A stretch of 64,000 bases of DNA from Lacinutrix mariniflava (GCF_001418015.1 NZ_LIQG01000017.1:218232-282231), one strand, 5' to 3'. Numbered from the stretch's first letter, positions 17,633-26,629 are shown. The notes: generated from the sequence alone by a model not told the origin. Made by a program: numbers and translations.

Positions 17633-18253
17633 ATGAAAAAACTTTTCCTATCCTCTTCATTTGTCGATGTTGCAGAATTTTTAGAACCTTTTGTAGGTAA
17701 AAAACTGAAGCATAAAACAATTACGTTTATTCCAATAGCAAGTGTTCCCGAAGAATACAAAGGCTATGTAGACGACGACAAAAAAGCATTAGAAAAATTA
17801 GGCCTTATTGTACAAGACTTAGATATAGCCAATACCTCTCAAGAAAAAGTTAAAGAAACCATTGAAAAAAATGACTTTATTTACGTTTCTGGAGGCAATA
17901 CATTTTATTTACTTCAAGAACTTATAAAATCTGGAGCAGATAAAGTTATAACTTCCGAAATAGAAAATGGTAAAGTATATGTTGGCGCTTCAGCAGGTTC
18001 TGTAATACTATCTAAAAGCATTACATATGTTGAAGAAATGGATGATAAAACTAAAGCCGAAAACCTAAAAGACTACAATGCTTTAAATAGTATTGATTTT
18101 TATCCGTTACCACATTACACAAACGAACCTTTTAAAGCAGCAGCAGATAGTGTTTTTAAAGCGTACGACTCTAAAATTAAACTCGTTCCAATAAGTAATA
18201 CAGAAGTTATTCTAGTAGAAGATAACAAAATGTCTATTGCTGGAAAAAGATAA
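17633..18253 (+). CDS. Peptidase S51-like (dipeptidase E family) protein
   Basis: 206-aa class I glutamine-amidotransferase-like protein of the S51 group. YVSGGNTFYLLQEL (about 85-98) is the typical strand-loop. The nucleophile serine sits in VGASAGSVILS (about 120-130) and the histidine in DFYPLPHYTNEPF (about 160). PepE cleaves Asp-X dipeptides; cyanophycinase is a relative. There is no signal peptide, so the protein is probably cytoplasmic. It stands alone, 57 bases after the lipoprotein gene. Confidence 0.78.
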   Translation: MKKLFLSSSFVDVAEFLEPFVGKKLKHKTITFIPIASVPEEYKGYVDDDKKALEKLGLIVQDLDIANTSQEKVKETIEKNDFIYVSGGNTFYLLQELIKSGADKVITSEIENGKVYVGASAGSVILSKSITYVEEMDDKTKAENLKDYNALNSIDFYPLPHYTNEPFKAAADSVFKAYDSKIKLVPISNTEVILVEDNKMSIAGKR

Positions 18254-18282
18254 AAGAAAACAACAAGCGTTTTACATTAACA

Positions 18283-18527
18283 GTTAAAATATATAATAAC
18301 TATCTGTTATCTTAAGCCATATTAGCTTTACTTATTTCCAATTTACAGATGCGATATTTTATACCTTTATATTTTAATGGCAGCAATTACAAAGGTTAGC
18401 AACGCCAAAGTAGTACAACAAAGACTATTGAAGACATTAGCGAAAAAAGTCTGTTATAATATTTTAAACAAACATTTAGAAGTTATACCTAAAAAGGTTT
18501 TAGAAGCTATTAATATTACATTAACAC
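18283..18527 (+). pseudogene. Mosaic remnant: 5' end of truA fused to part of the NTF2-like gene
   Basis: From about 18283 the sequence follows the upstream region and first codons of truA (21841-22035): AATAACTATC, then MRYFIPLYFNGSNYKG and an in-frame TAG where TruA has W17. From about 18451 to 18527 it instead follows 17201-17270 inside the NTF2-like lipoprotein gene (TTTTAAACAAACATTTAGAAG, then CCTAAAAAGG). Neither part is open. It fills the gap before the AraC gene. Confidence 0.75.
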
Positions 18528-18543
18528 GATTCAGAGAAAATAA

Positions 18544-19377
18544 ATGGCAATAGAAAACATACCCGAACTTTATATTGAGAATAAAAAAGAAAGCCCAGAT
18601 TTATTTGTTTACGACTTTAAAATGACCACAGACGTTGTTAAAAGCAAAGTGAATTTAGGTATGAATATGTTTAGTTTTTTGCAAGTTGGTAAAAAGCAAG
18701 TCCATTTTGCAAATACCTCTAAAGCGGTAAATAGCGAGCAATCGTTATTACTAAAAAAAGGAAACTGGCTTTGGACAGAATTATTAGACACGGAAGCCAT
18801 TTACTATTGTAAACTCTTCTTTTTTTCAGAAAAAAAACTTACCGATTTTTTAAGTAAATACACCAAAAACGTAAAGCCTTACCAAGAAAAGGTGCCATAT
18901 TTTGTAATAGAAAATGATGATTATATTGCGTCCTTTATAAGTTCGTTATCTTCCATCACTTTTGAAGATTCTCCATATTGCGATGCAATATTAGCGCTTA
19001 AATTTGACGAAATACTATTGTACTTACTAGACAAATATGGTAGTGAGTTTGAACATTACTTACACGCCTTAATATCTAAAGAAGTATCTCCTTTTAAAAA
19101 TATAGTTGAAGACCACATACACTCTAACCTAAAATTAGAAGAAATTGCATTTTTATGCAATATGAGTTTATCAACTTTTAAAAGACATTTTACTGCAGAA
19201 TATAAAGAAGCTCCAGGAAAATGGTTAAAAGATAAGCGTTTACAAAAGGCTAAAGAGTTGCTACAAGGAGGCGATTTAAAAGCGTCTGATATCTATTTAG
19301 ACGTCGGTTATAACAACCTTTCTAACTTTAGTGCCGCGTTTAAAAACAAATTCGGAATTAGTCCAACCGAAATTTAA
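18544..19377 (+). CDS. AraC-family transcriptional regulator
   Basis: 277 aa. The C-terminal ~100 residues hold two helix-turn-helix units, LKLEEIAFLCNMSLSTFKRHF and LKASDIYLDVGYNNLSNFSAAFKNKFGISPTEI, with the AraC signature. The N-terminal domain (about 1-165) is the cupin-less sensor type of flavobacterial exsA-like regulators. It is followed on the same strand by the aldehyde dehydrogenase gene 207 bases later, which is its most likely target. Confidence 0.87.
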   Translation: MAIENIPELYIENKKESPDLFVYDFKMTTDVVKSKVNLGMNMFSFLQVGKKQVHFANTSKAVNSEQSLLLKKGNWLWTELLDTEAIYYCKLFFFSEKKLTDFLSKYTKNVKPYQEKVPYFVIENDDYIASFISSLSSITFEDSPYCDAILALKFDEILLYLLDKYGSEFEHYLHALISKEVSPFKNIVEDHIHSNLKLEEIAFLCNMSLSTFKRHFTAEYKEAPGKWLKDKRLQKAKELLQGGDLKASDIYLDVGYNNLSNFSAAFKNKFGISPTEI

Positions 19378-19518
19378 ATATTTCTATTTTATTTTAAACT
19401 ATTAATAATCAGTGTTTTAATAATTAATTAGGATTTAATTAACACTAGTTTTTACTATTTGGACTATTTTCATAAGTTATTGAACTGTATCAATAAATAC
19501 GAATCCTCTCCTCCATTC

Positions 19519-19526
19519 TATCTTTG
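19519..19526 (+). promoter_or_regulatory. -7 promoter box of the aldehyde dehydrogenase gene
   Basis: TATCTTTG fits TANNTTTG. It lies 59 bases before the ATG at 19585. This supports that start over the open frame beginning at 19459, which would lie upstream of the transcript start. Confidence 0.55.
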
Positions 19527-19584
19527 TACCATAATTAAAATGCTTGTCACAAAGTATTTATTCACATTAAAAAAACTTATAATT

Positions 19585-21087
19585 ATGGCAAATGTAACTA
19601 AACCCGAATTTAAAGAAAAGTATGGAAACTTTATCGGAGGAAAATTTGTAGACCCAGTTAAAGGTCAATATTTCGATAACGTTTCTCCTGTAGATGGTAA
19701 AGTATTTACACAAGCAGCACGTTCAACACAAGAAGATATCGATCTTGCGTTAGACGCAGCACACGAAGCATTTCCTGCTTGGAGTACATCATCAGCAACA
19801 GAGCGTAGTAATATGTTATTAAAAATTGCTCAAGTTATGGAAGATAACTTCGAGTACTTAGCAACTTTAGAAACGATTGATAACGGTAAACCAATTCGCG
19901 AATCTCGTGCAGCAGATATCCCTTATTGTATCGATCACTTTCGTTATTTCGCAGGTGTAATTCGTGCAGACGAAGGTAGTATTTCAGAACATGATAAAGA
20001 TACAGTAAGTATCGTATTACATGAACCCGTTGGTGTTGTTGGAGAAATTATTCCATGGAACTTTCCAATGTTAATGCTAGCTTGGAAAATTGCTCCAGCT
20101 TTAGCAGCCGGTTGTACAGCTGTTGTAAAACCAGCAGAACAAACACCTACAAGTGTTATTATGTTAATGGAACTTATTGGTGATATTTTACCAGCAGGTG
20201 TATTAAATATTGTAACTGGTTTTGGTGCTGAGGCTGGCGCGGCTTTAGCAACATCTAAGCGTATTGCAAAACTATCTTTTACTGGTTCTACAGAAACAGG
20301 ACGTAAAGTTTTACATAATGCTGCCGAAAATATTATTCCAGTAACTATGGAGCTAGGTGGTAAATCTCCAAACGTGTTTTTTCCATCTGTAGCAGATCAC
20401 GACGACGATTTCTTTAGTAAAGCTATTGAAGGTGCATTAATGTTCTCTTTAAATCAAGGTGAAATTTGCACTGCTCCATCACGTATTTTAGTGCATGAGG
20501 ATATTGCAGATCTTTTTATCGAAAAAATGAAAGTACGTTTAAAAGCAATTAAAACAGGAAACCCATTAGATCCAGAAACTATGATTGGTTCTCAAGTTTC
20601 TAAGCCACAATACGACAAAATTCTTGACTATATTAAAATAGGAAAAGATGAAGGTGCAGAAGTTGTTGCTGGTGGTGATGCTGGTAATTATGAAGGTGAA
20701 CTTTCTGAAGGATACTACATCCAACCTACAGTTTTAAAAGGAAATAATAAGATGCGTATTTTCCAAGAAGAAATTTTTGGCCCAGTTGTAGCTTTAACAA
20801 CATTCAGTTCTACAGAAGAAGCAATTGCCATTGCAAACGATACGCCTTACGGTTTAGGTGCTGGTGTTTGGTCTCGTGATGCACACGAATTATACCAAGT
20901 ACCTCGTGCTATACAAGCAGGTAGAGTTTGGGTAAATCAATACCATACTTATCCTGCTCACGCACCATTTGGTGGCGTTAAAGAATCTGGATTTGGCCGT
21001 GAAAACCACAAAATGGCTTTAGACCATTACCGCGTTGTAAAAAACATGTTAATCTCTTACGACAAGAAACCAATGGGCTTCTTTTAA
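19585..21087 (+). CDS. NAD(P)-dependent aldehyde dehydrogenase
   Basis: 500 aa from ATG 19585 ([14 protein letters not shown]). It oxidises aldehydes to acids. Visible parts are the N-terminal [19 protein letters not shown], catalytic ELGGKSPN (Glu) and [11 protein letters not shown] (Cys nucleophile), and the end [19 protein letters not shown]. The C-terminus PMGFF and overall look recall the acetaldehyde/AldB-like branch. Substrate is an inference. A transcript terminator follows at 21116. Confidence 0.9.
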   Translation: MANVTKPEFKEKYGNFIGGKFVDPVKGQYFDNVSPVDGKVFTQAARSTQEDIDLALDAAHEAFPAWSTSSATERSNMLLKIAQVMEDNFEYLATLETIDNGKPIRESRAADIPYCIDHFRYFAGVIRADEGSISEHDKDTVSIVLHEPVGVVGEIIPWNFPMLMLAWKIAPALAAGCTAVVKPAEQTPTSVIMLMELIGDILPAGVLNIVTGFGAEAGAALATSKRIAKLSFTGSTETGRKVLHNAAENIIPVTMELGGKSPNVFFPSVADHDDDFFSKAIEGALMFSLNQGEICTAPSRILVHEDIADLFIEKMKVRLKAIKTGNPLDPETMIGSQVSKPQYDKILDYIKIGKDEGAEVVAGGDAGNYEGELSEGYYIQPTVLKGNNKMRIFQEEIFGPVVALTTFSSTEEAIAIANDTPYGLGAGVWSRDAHELYQVPRAIQAGRVWVNQYHTYPAHAPFGGVKESGFGRENHKMALDHYRVVKNMLISYDKKPMGFF

Positions 21088-21115
21088 TTAAAACAAATTA
21101 GATTACCATTATAAT

Positions 21116-21150
21116 AAAGCCTTGGATATATCCAGGGCTTTATTTTGTTT
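21116..21150 (+). terminator. Rho-independent terminator of the aldehyde dehydrogenase gene
   Basis: The stem AAAGCCTTGG / CCAGGGCTTT (one G-T pair) at 21116-21141 is followed by TATTTTGTTT. Confidence 0.8.
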
Positions 21151-21219
21151 AATAACCCACAAATTAAACAAAGCATAAAACAAGTAACTGCACTACTTCT
21201 AATATAATAAACAAACCGT

Positions 21220-21227
21220 TATTTTTG
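21220..21227 (+). promoter_or_regulatory. -7 promoter box of the NUDIX gene
   Basis: TATTTTTG fits TANNTTTG, 21 bases before the ATG at 21248. Confidence 0.5.
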
Positions 21228-21247
21228 CGCAAAATTAAAAGCTCTAA

Positions 21248-21778
21248 ATGCAGAATTTAAAAACACACTATCATCCAGAGGTTATAGACCTTGAAAACAA
21301 ATCTGTCTTTACAAGGTTAGCGACCAGAAGCATTGTTATTAATGGCGATTCTATTTTACTACTTTACACTAAAAGATATGAAGATTATAGTCTTCCTGGA
21401 GGTGGTTTAGATCTAGACGAAGATAAAATAGAAGGCATGAAAAGAGAGCTTAACGAAGAAACTGGTGCCCAAAACATTAGAAACATTAAACCTTTTGGTA
21501 TTTACGAAGAGTACAGACCTTGGTACAAACCAGATTTCGATGTGCAACACATGATTTCCTATTGCTACACTTGCGAAATTAATACCGAACTCGGCAATAC
21601 AAGTTTAGAAGCCTACGAAACAACTAATGGTATGCAAGCCGTTTGGGTTAATATACACACAGCAATTGCTCATAATATTAAAATAATGGCTACGAGCGAT
21701 AAAAAAGGCATGTCTATAGAGCGAGAAACCTTTTTATTACAGCTAATAGCAGAAAAGAAAACGCTTAGTATTATTTAA
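21248..21778 (+). CDS. NUDIX hydrolase
   Basis: 176-aa pyrophosphohydrolase of nucleoside diphosphate derivatives. The NUDIX box runs through GGGLDLDEDKIEGMKRELNEETGAQ (about 57-81). It keeps the RE-x2-EE metal-binding residues as RELNEETG. There is no signal peptide. The substrate is not predictable. It has its own promoter and a terminator 7 bases after the stop. A decayed, internally deleted copy lies at 25149-25315. Confidence 0.85.
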   Translation: MQNLKTHYHPEVIDLENKSVFTRLATRSIVINGDSILLLYTKRYEDYSLPGGGLDLDEDKIEGMKRELNEETGAQNIRNIKPFGIYEEYRPWYKPDFDVQHMISYCYTCEINTELGNTSLEAYETTNGMQAVWVNIHTAIAHNIKIMATSDKKGMSIERETFLLQLIAEKKTLSII

Positions 21779-21784
21779 AACACA

Positions 21785-21817
21785 AAAGCATAAATTAAAA
21801 AGTTTATGCTTTTTTTA
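21785..21817 (+). terminator. Rho-independent terminator of the NUDIX gene
   Basis: A perfect 10-bp stem AAAGCATAAA / TTTATGCTTT encloses an 8-base loop and is followed by a T-run. Confidence 0.85.
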
Positions 21818-21918
21818 TGCAATAGAATCTGTACCGTTTAAAACATATAATAACTATCCTATTTATTTAGGTTGTAACCATTTTACAATACTTAGTTTTA
21901 CTTTTTCTAATACAACAC

Positions 21919-22713
21919 ATGCGATATTTTATACATTTAGGCTTTAATGGTAGCGATTATAGCGGTTGGCAAAAACAAAAAGCCACCACAAATACGGTAC
22001 AAGAAGTTATAGAAAATACACTTTCTCAAATATTTAAAAAGAATATTAGCGTTTATGGTTGTGGCAGAACAGATGCAGGCGTGCATGCAAGCCAATATGT
22101 AATTCAGATTAATTTAGACGAAGCACCAACATTCGATTTAAAATTCCGAATGAATAAAAACTTACCCAACAGCATCGCCGTTTTCGAAATTATAGAAGTT
22201 ACCGTAGAGCAACATTGCCGTTACCATGCCGTAGCACGCTCTTACGACTATTTTATACATTGGCACAAAAACCCAATACTGCACAATAAAAGCTCCTTTT
22301 ATCAAGATTATAAGTTAGATTTCGATGTAATGAAACAAGCCACAGCGCTTATTCGCGAAACCAAAAACTTTAAAGCCTTTTGCAAACAACCCGATTTATA
22401 CGATAATACGTATTGCAACATTACCAACTGCCAACTCTTTATTAACGAAGCACAAGGCAGAATGCGTTTTACAATAACAAGCAACCGTTTTCTTCGTGGT
22501 ATGATTAGAATTTGTGTGTATTATTTGCTAGAAGTTGGACGTGGTAAAATAAGTTTAGACACATTTAAGCAAATTTTAAGACAAGAAAAAGAGTTAAAAA
22601 TAACCTATGCTGCACACCCAAATGGTCTTTTTTTAAGTAAGATTGAATATCCCTTTTTAGAGTTAGACAATTCTCAAAATTTGGTTAAGATGCTTAGTTT
22701 TGGTTTGGAGTGA
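21919..22713 (+). CDS. truA: tRNA pseudouridine synthase A
   Basis: Converts uridine to pseudouridine at positions 38-40 of the tRNA anticodon arm. It is 264 aa, normal for TruA. The catalytic Asp52 lies in GCGRTDAGVHASQYV. Two-domain features include the N-terminal MRYFIHLGFNGSDYSGWQ and the RGMIRICVYYLLEVGRG motif of the catalytic domain. It is a monocistronic housekeeping gene. A broken copy of its 5' end lies at 18283-18450. Confidence 0.95.
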   Translation: MRYFIHLGFNGSDYSGWQKQKATTNTVQEVIENTLSQIFKKNISVYGCGRTDAGVHASQYVIQINLDEAPTFDLKFRMNKNLPNSIAVFEIIEVTVEQHCRYHAVARSYDYFIHWHKNPILHNKSSFYQDYKLDFDVMKQATALIRETKNFKAFCKQPDLYDNTYCNITNCQLFINEAQGRMRFTITSNRFLRGMIRICVYYLLEVGRGKISLDTFKQILRQEKELKITYAAHPNGLFLSKIEYPFLELDNSQNLVKMLSFGLE

Positions 22714-22746
22714 TTTTAATTTAGTTGAAATTGTAAGTACTAGCTA

Positions 22747-22980
22747 TTGATGCATAATTCTATAAAAACACATATTCAAAAACTCTCTATTTGGATTATG
22801 AAAATAATACTTTTTAGTATTATTGTTCATCTTTTAATGCTGGCTATGCTTTTAATTGGAAAAATAAACGGTTCTCATTATAATGATGCTATAAGCTTAA
22901 AAAAAAGACTTTTTATGCTATTAACACAAGTTGTTGTTTTCTTTAGTGTAAGATTGATTGTTCGTAAAATGAAGAAATAA
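22747..22980 (+). CDS. Small membrane protein, unknown
   Basis: 77 aa with two hydrophobic segments (about 17-37 and 54-70) separated by a charged loop, and a Lys/Arg-rich end (VRKMKK) that places the C-terminus in the cytoplasm by the positive-inside rule. No family recognised. It starts 33 bases after truA and could be co-transcribed with it. Confidence 0.5.
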   Translation: MMHNSIKTHIQKLSIWIMKIILFSIIVHLLMLAMLLIGKINGSHYNDAISLKKRLFMLLTQVVVFFSVRLIVRKMKK

Positions 22981-23190
22981 TTTAACTACTCACCTATCTT
23001 TAAATTGAGAACAAATTTTATCTTTTTATTTAATATTTAGGTTTTTACGGGTTTCCGTAATTATTATATAATAGGTTGTTTTAAATTTGGATTTGAAGTG
23101 AATTTCGAAAACAAGCTAGTTAACTTATGTTAATAATTTTGTGTAAAACTAGCTCTGTAATCGTTGATAACCAATTTTTAAAAATATAAC

Positions 23191-23202
23191 TTCGCTTAAC
23201 GT
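23191..23202. repeat. Left 12-bp terminal inverted repeat of the OLD nuclease cassette
   Basis: TTCGCTTAACGT. Its exact reverse complement lies at 25085-25096, after the nuclease gene. The next bases inside the interval are also similar (ATGATATAAAACATTG against TGTTGTATATGGTTTGTTG read from the right end). A stem GATATAAAA/TTTTATATC follows at 23205-23233. Confidence 0.7.
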
Positions 23203-23272
23203 ATGATATAAAACATTGAAACGATTTTATATCAACGAACAACCGAGAATTCAATAAACCGAGAAAATATAA

Positions 23273-24952
23273 ATGATACTTAACCAGAAAATAATAGTTA
23301 AAAATTATAAATGTTTTGACTCTAAAGAAGGTGGCGGATTTGATAAAATACTTCCAATTAACTTAATAATTGGAAAGAATAATTCTGGAAAAAGTAGTTT
23401 AATCGACTTAATTGAATTTTTGGTTAATAGTAACGACAATTTCACTAAAACAGGAAGAGAATCTAAAACACCCGCAATCATAATTGAACACACTCTTAAT
23501 GAATCAAATATCTCTCGAGTCTTCCCTTCTGGAACTAGTGGTGGCGGAATACCAGGAAGAAGTTTTTACGAATATGGAAAACAATTTATAGGAAAAAAAT
23601 ACACTTATCAATTTAACGGTAAAAATCAAAAAACATTTGTAAGTACTGATGCTGAATATGTGCGGCATGCACAAAAGATGTTTGATTCTTTGGCTTCAGT
23701 AGTTGAATTTCCATTTGCAAACAAATCATTTTGTAATATTTCCGCAGAAAGAGATATTATTCCTGAAACGTCGAATACAGAATTAAAATTTTATTCTAAT
23801 GGTGTTGGTTCAACTAATACCATTCAACAAATACTGAATAAAACAGACAAGGACAGTACAATAATCGAAAAAATATTACTTGAGGAACTAAATGTTATCA
23901 TAAATCCCGATATCCATTTTTCACGAATTTTAGTTCAACTTGATGAAAATAACAAATGGGAGCTTTTTTTTGAAGATGCAAATCAAAAAAGAATCTCATT
24001 ATCTAAAATGGGAAGTGGAATAAAAACAGTTTTATTAGTCTTATTAAACTTAATTGTTAGACCTAAAATTGAAAATAAAAATCCAAACTCGTATGTCTTT
24101 GCTTTTGAGGAACTGGAAAACAATTTACATCCTTCATTACAAAGACGTTTATATAATTATATAAAAAAATATTCAAAGAAACATGCAGCTTACTTTTTTC
24201 TTACAACTCACTCAAATGTAGTTATAGATTCTTTTGGTACTGATAAAAATGCTCAATTAATTCACGTTTCAAATGATGGAGATAAATCTACTTCAAAAAC
24301 AGTTTTATCTTACAATGGAACAAAACAAATTTTAAATGATTTAGGTTTAAAAGCCAGTGATATACTTCAAAGCAATGGTATTATTTGGGTAGAAGGACCT
24401 AGTGATAGAAATTTTATAAATAAGTGGATTGAGATTCTTTCACCCGAATTAAAGGAAGGATTACATTACGTTATAATGTTTTATGGAGGTAGATTACTAT
24501 CAAACTTATCATTTGATTTCGAATGGTTAAAAAAAGAAGTAATTCCATTATTAAAAATAAACCGTAATGCATATGTGGTTATTGATAGAGATGGAAAGAC
24601 AATTAATACAAAACTCAATGAAACAAAAGTTAGAATCAAAGAAGAGATTGGAGAAAATAGATGTTGGATAACTAAAGGTCGTGAAATTGAAAACTATTTG
24701 TCTGACGAAACTCTATCAAATTGGTTGAATGAAAATCATAAATACAAAGTAGAAATAGTAAATAATAAAAACATTAAACTAGAAGAAAATATAATAAATT
24801 CTAACAATAAAATTAAACTAAAGTATAATCTTAATAAGACAATTTATTCATCTGAAATATCTGAATTTATAAACGTTGATTCTATAAGTATTATGGATTT
24901 AAATGAAAAACTGAATGAATTAATAGAAGCTATAAAAGAATGGAACAAGTAA
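23273..24952 (+). CDS. OLD-like ATPase/TOPRIM nuclease (AAA_15 type)
   Basis: 559 aa. The Walker A GKNNSGKS lies at about 34-41. FAFEELENNLHPSLQRRL is the Walker B and D-loop region (about 280-297) and LTTHSN is the switch His (about 313-318). Then comes a TOPRIM domain: GIIWVEGPSDRNF (catalytic Glu, about 374), VVIDRDGK (Asp pair, about 438-443) and CWITKGREIENYLS. These fit the OLD family of anti-phage nucleases; a fused AriA-AriB (PARIS-like) form is an alternative. No UvrD-like GajB helicase follows, so it is not Gabija. It is the only gene between inverted repeats. Confidence 0.78.
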   Translation: MILNQKIIVKNYKCFDSKEGGGFDKILPINLIIGKNNSGKSSLIDLIEFLVNSNDNFTKTGRESKTPAIIIEHTLNESNISRVFPSGTSGGGIPGRSFYEYGKQFIGKKYTYQFNGKNQKTFVSTDAEYVRHAQKMFDSLASVVEFPFANKSFCNISAERDIIPETSNTELKFYSNGVGSTNTIQQILNKTDKDSTIIEKILLEELNVIINPDIHFSRILVQLDENNKWELFFEDANQKRISLSKMGSGIKTVLLVLLNLIVRPKIENKNPNSYVFAFEELENNLHPSLQRRLYNYIKKYSKKHAAYFFLTTHSNVVIDSFGTDKNAQLIHVSNDGDKSTSKTVLSYNGTKQILNDLGLKASDILQSNGIIWVEGPSDRNFINKWIEILSPELKEGLHYVIMFYGGRLLSNLSFDFEWLKKEVIPLLKINRNAYVVIDRDGKTINTKLNETKVRIKEEIGENRCWITKGREIENYLSDETLSNWLNENHKYKVEIVNNKNIKLEENIINSNNKIKLKYNLNKTIYSSEISEFINVDSISIMDLNEKLNELIEAIKEWNK

Positions 24953-24959
24953 ATACTAC

Positions 24960-25093
24960 ACCTAACACCGTATATAATTTATTGCTGGCTTCTCGCCTAC
25001 TTACGAAAGTTCTCGCGGACTTTCTTGGTCGGTAATTATTTACTAAATTAGGTGCTTAAACCACGCAACAAACCATATACAACAACGTTAAGC
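24960..25093 (+). repeat. attC-like folded site after the nuclease gene
   Basis: The 134-bp segment begins with ACCTAAC (fits RYYYAAC) 8 bases after the stop and ends with GTTAAGC (fits GTTRRRY). Between them the two arms are imperfectly complementary: TAACACCGTATATAATTTATTGCTGG against the reverse of CCACGCAACAAACCATATACAACAACGTTA, with small bulges. Core sites, length and bulged stem are those of integron attC sites. No integrase gene is in the window, so the assignment is structural only. Confidence 0.45.
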
Positions 25094-25096
25094 GAA
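25085..25096. repeat. Right 12-bp terminal inverted repeat of the OLD nuclease cassette
   Basis: ACGTTAAGCGAA, the exact reverse complement of 23191-23202. It overlaps the 3' core of the attC-like site. Confidence 0.7.
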
Positions 25097-25148
25097 CCAA
25101 CACAAAATTTCTATTCTCACTTACTATTCTCTTATTTTTTGAAAAAAT

Positions 25149-25315
25149 AAAAGCTCTTCCTGTAAAGACATATTCTAAAAACAAAATATCATTCTAAAAT
25201 AAAAATCTTAGAAAATAAATCTGTTCTAAAAAGATTAGCAACAGTAAGTATTGCTATTATGGAAGTAGAACTTGGAACCGCGTCAATGAAAGCTTACGAA
25301 ATAAAAAATGGCATG
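25149..25315 (+). pseudogene. Internally deleted NUDIX remnant
   Basis: 25149-25262 aligns to 21238-21350 (the upstream edge and first 35 codons of the NUDIX gene: AAAATAAATCTGTTCTAAAAAG against GAAAACAAATCTGTCTTTACAAGG, ATTAGCAACAGTAAG against TTAGCGACCAGAAGC). 25263-25315 aligns to 21582-21633, with about 230 bases of the middle missing, including the NUDIX box. The reading frame is not maintained. Confidence 0.75.
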
Positions 25316-25410
25316 TAAATTAATGATTATAAATAATTGCTTAGCTTTATGTGCTTTAGTAAACTTAAATCATTAAACGACTCAAACTCACAATTTAAAA
25401 ATCTACAACA

Positions 25411-26445
25411 ATGAACAAAATTCTAATCCTATTTTTATTAATATGTCTTAATATTTCGGCACAAAACGCTAAAAACACAGGTTGGATTATTCAGGAATTA
25501 CACTATCCAGAAATAGCATTTCCAGAAGCTTTTAAAACCTACAAAGTCGAGATTAACGTTAATAGCGAAAGCATTAAACGCATTACAAATAAAGAGCAAG
25601 AAACGTCTACTTATAAAAATCCAAACATTACTAGCTTTGTAGATAGTTATATTAAATTACCAGGTTTCGAACTTTCGGAAACGCCAGATTTTATTTTAGA
25701 ATTTTCAGATTTAGGGATAAAGCACATTTTAAGCGTATCGGAAAAGAAAAAATATGGTAAAGATGCTAAAAACACCTTTACTGGTGTTGTAGAATTATCG
25801 TCGGCTATAAAACTTGTTGTAAAGGACACTAACGGCATTATTCTGTTTGAAAAAGTATACACAAAAAAACAAGAAAGTGAAACTGCTAGTGTTTACAAAA
25901 ATGCAAGCATTACCTCTAGTGACATTGCATTATCGCAAATTAAAAAGCAATACACAGCAAATGCCAGTGAATACAGATTTAACAAAAACACAACCATAGC
26001 AAGTAATAATGTTATGGATATTAATAACGAGTTAAAAGCTAAGTTTTCTAGATATTACAAGCCTAGACGCGTGAATTTATTTCTTGTTAAAAAAGAAGAA
26101 AAGTACGGTATAGATAATAATGCACAGGTAGAAAAACTAACAGCATTAAACACTACAAAATATAGCGATACGTATAATGCAGATTTAAAAAAGCTTGCTG
26201 AAGAAAGTTTAGCGAAATTTGAATTAGAATTATCTAAAATAAAAGATAAAACTGATAAGAAAGAAAAGAAAATATACTGGAGTTTATTAAGTAATATTTC
26301 GGGTGTTTACTACGCTTTAGGCAATTATGATAAAGCTATAGACTATGCAAAATTACGCGAAACGGTAGATTATAATAAAAAGTGGTCTTTTAATCTAGAA
26401 ATAGCCGAAAAAAGAAAAGAAGTAATAGCGAAAAACAAAAGTTAA
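25411..26445 (+). CDS. Secreted protein with C-terminal TPR-like helices
   Basis: 344 aa. The signal peptide (MNKILILFLLICLNISAQNA) is followed by a beta-rich region (about 25-190) and a helical C-terminal part with ISGVYYALGNYDKAIDYAKLRETVDY, one TPR-like repeat. No enzymatic motif is visible. It is likely a periplasmic or outer-membrane-associated protein of the Flavobacteriaceae. Function is not recognised. Confidence 0.65.
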   Translation: MNKILILFLLICLNISAQNAKNTGWIIQELHYPEIAFPEAFKTYKVEINVNSESIKRITNKEQETSTYKNPNITSFVDSYIKLPGFELSETPDFILEFSDLGIKHILSVSEKKKYGKDAKNTFTGVVELSSAIKLVVKDTNGIILFEKVYTKKQESETASVYKNASITSSDIALSQIKKQYTANASEYRFNKNTTIASNNVMDINNELKAKFSRYYKPRRVNLFLVKKEEKYGIDNNAQVEKLTALNTTKYSDTYNADLKKLAEESLAKFELELSKIKDKTDKKEKKIYWSLLSNISGVYYALGNYDKAIDYAKLRETVDYNKKWSFNLEIAEKRKEVIAKNKS

Positions 26446-26567
26446 GCAACTAGTTTTATTACATAAAGAGAACACTTTAAAGCCATTTTAAAGTGTTTTT
26501 ATGTTTATATCCGTTTTTCAAATGCGCGTTCTTAGATAAAACAGTATAAAATCTTCTTACTATTCCG

Positions 26568-26575
26568 TAACTTTG
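26568..26575 (+). promoter_or_regulatory. -7 promoter box of mutS2
   Basis: TAACTTTG fits TANNTTTG, 55 bases before the ATG at 26630. No convincing -33 TTG. Confidence 0.5.
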
Positions 26576-26606
26576 TTCAGCTAAGAAAAAGAATAAATTT
26601 AAGAGG

Positions 26607-26624
26607 TTTCCGTCTTCACGGAAA
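26607..26624 (+). repeat. Short hairpin just before the mutS2 start
   Basis: TTTCCG TCTTCA CGGAAA, ending 5 bases before the start codon. It is almost identical to the hairpin at 14248-14265. In mRNA it would cover the ribosome-entry region. Confidence 0.6.
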
Positions 26625-26629
26625 AACGT

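Noticed and set aside
19459..19584. N-terminal extension of aldehyde dehydrogenase
   Set aside because: A TANNTTTG box lies inside this stretch at 19519, and family members begin near MANVTKPE.
23273..24952. Gabija system (GajA)
   Set aside because: No UvrD-like helicase gene (GajB) follows; the next gene is a NUDIX remnant and a secreted protein.
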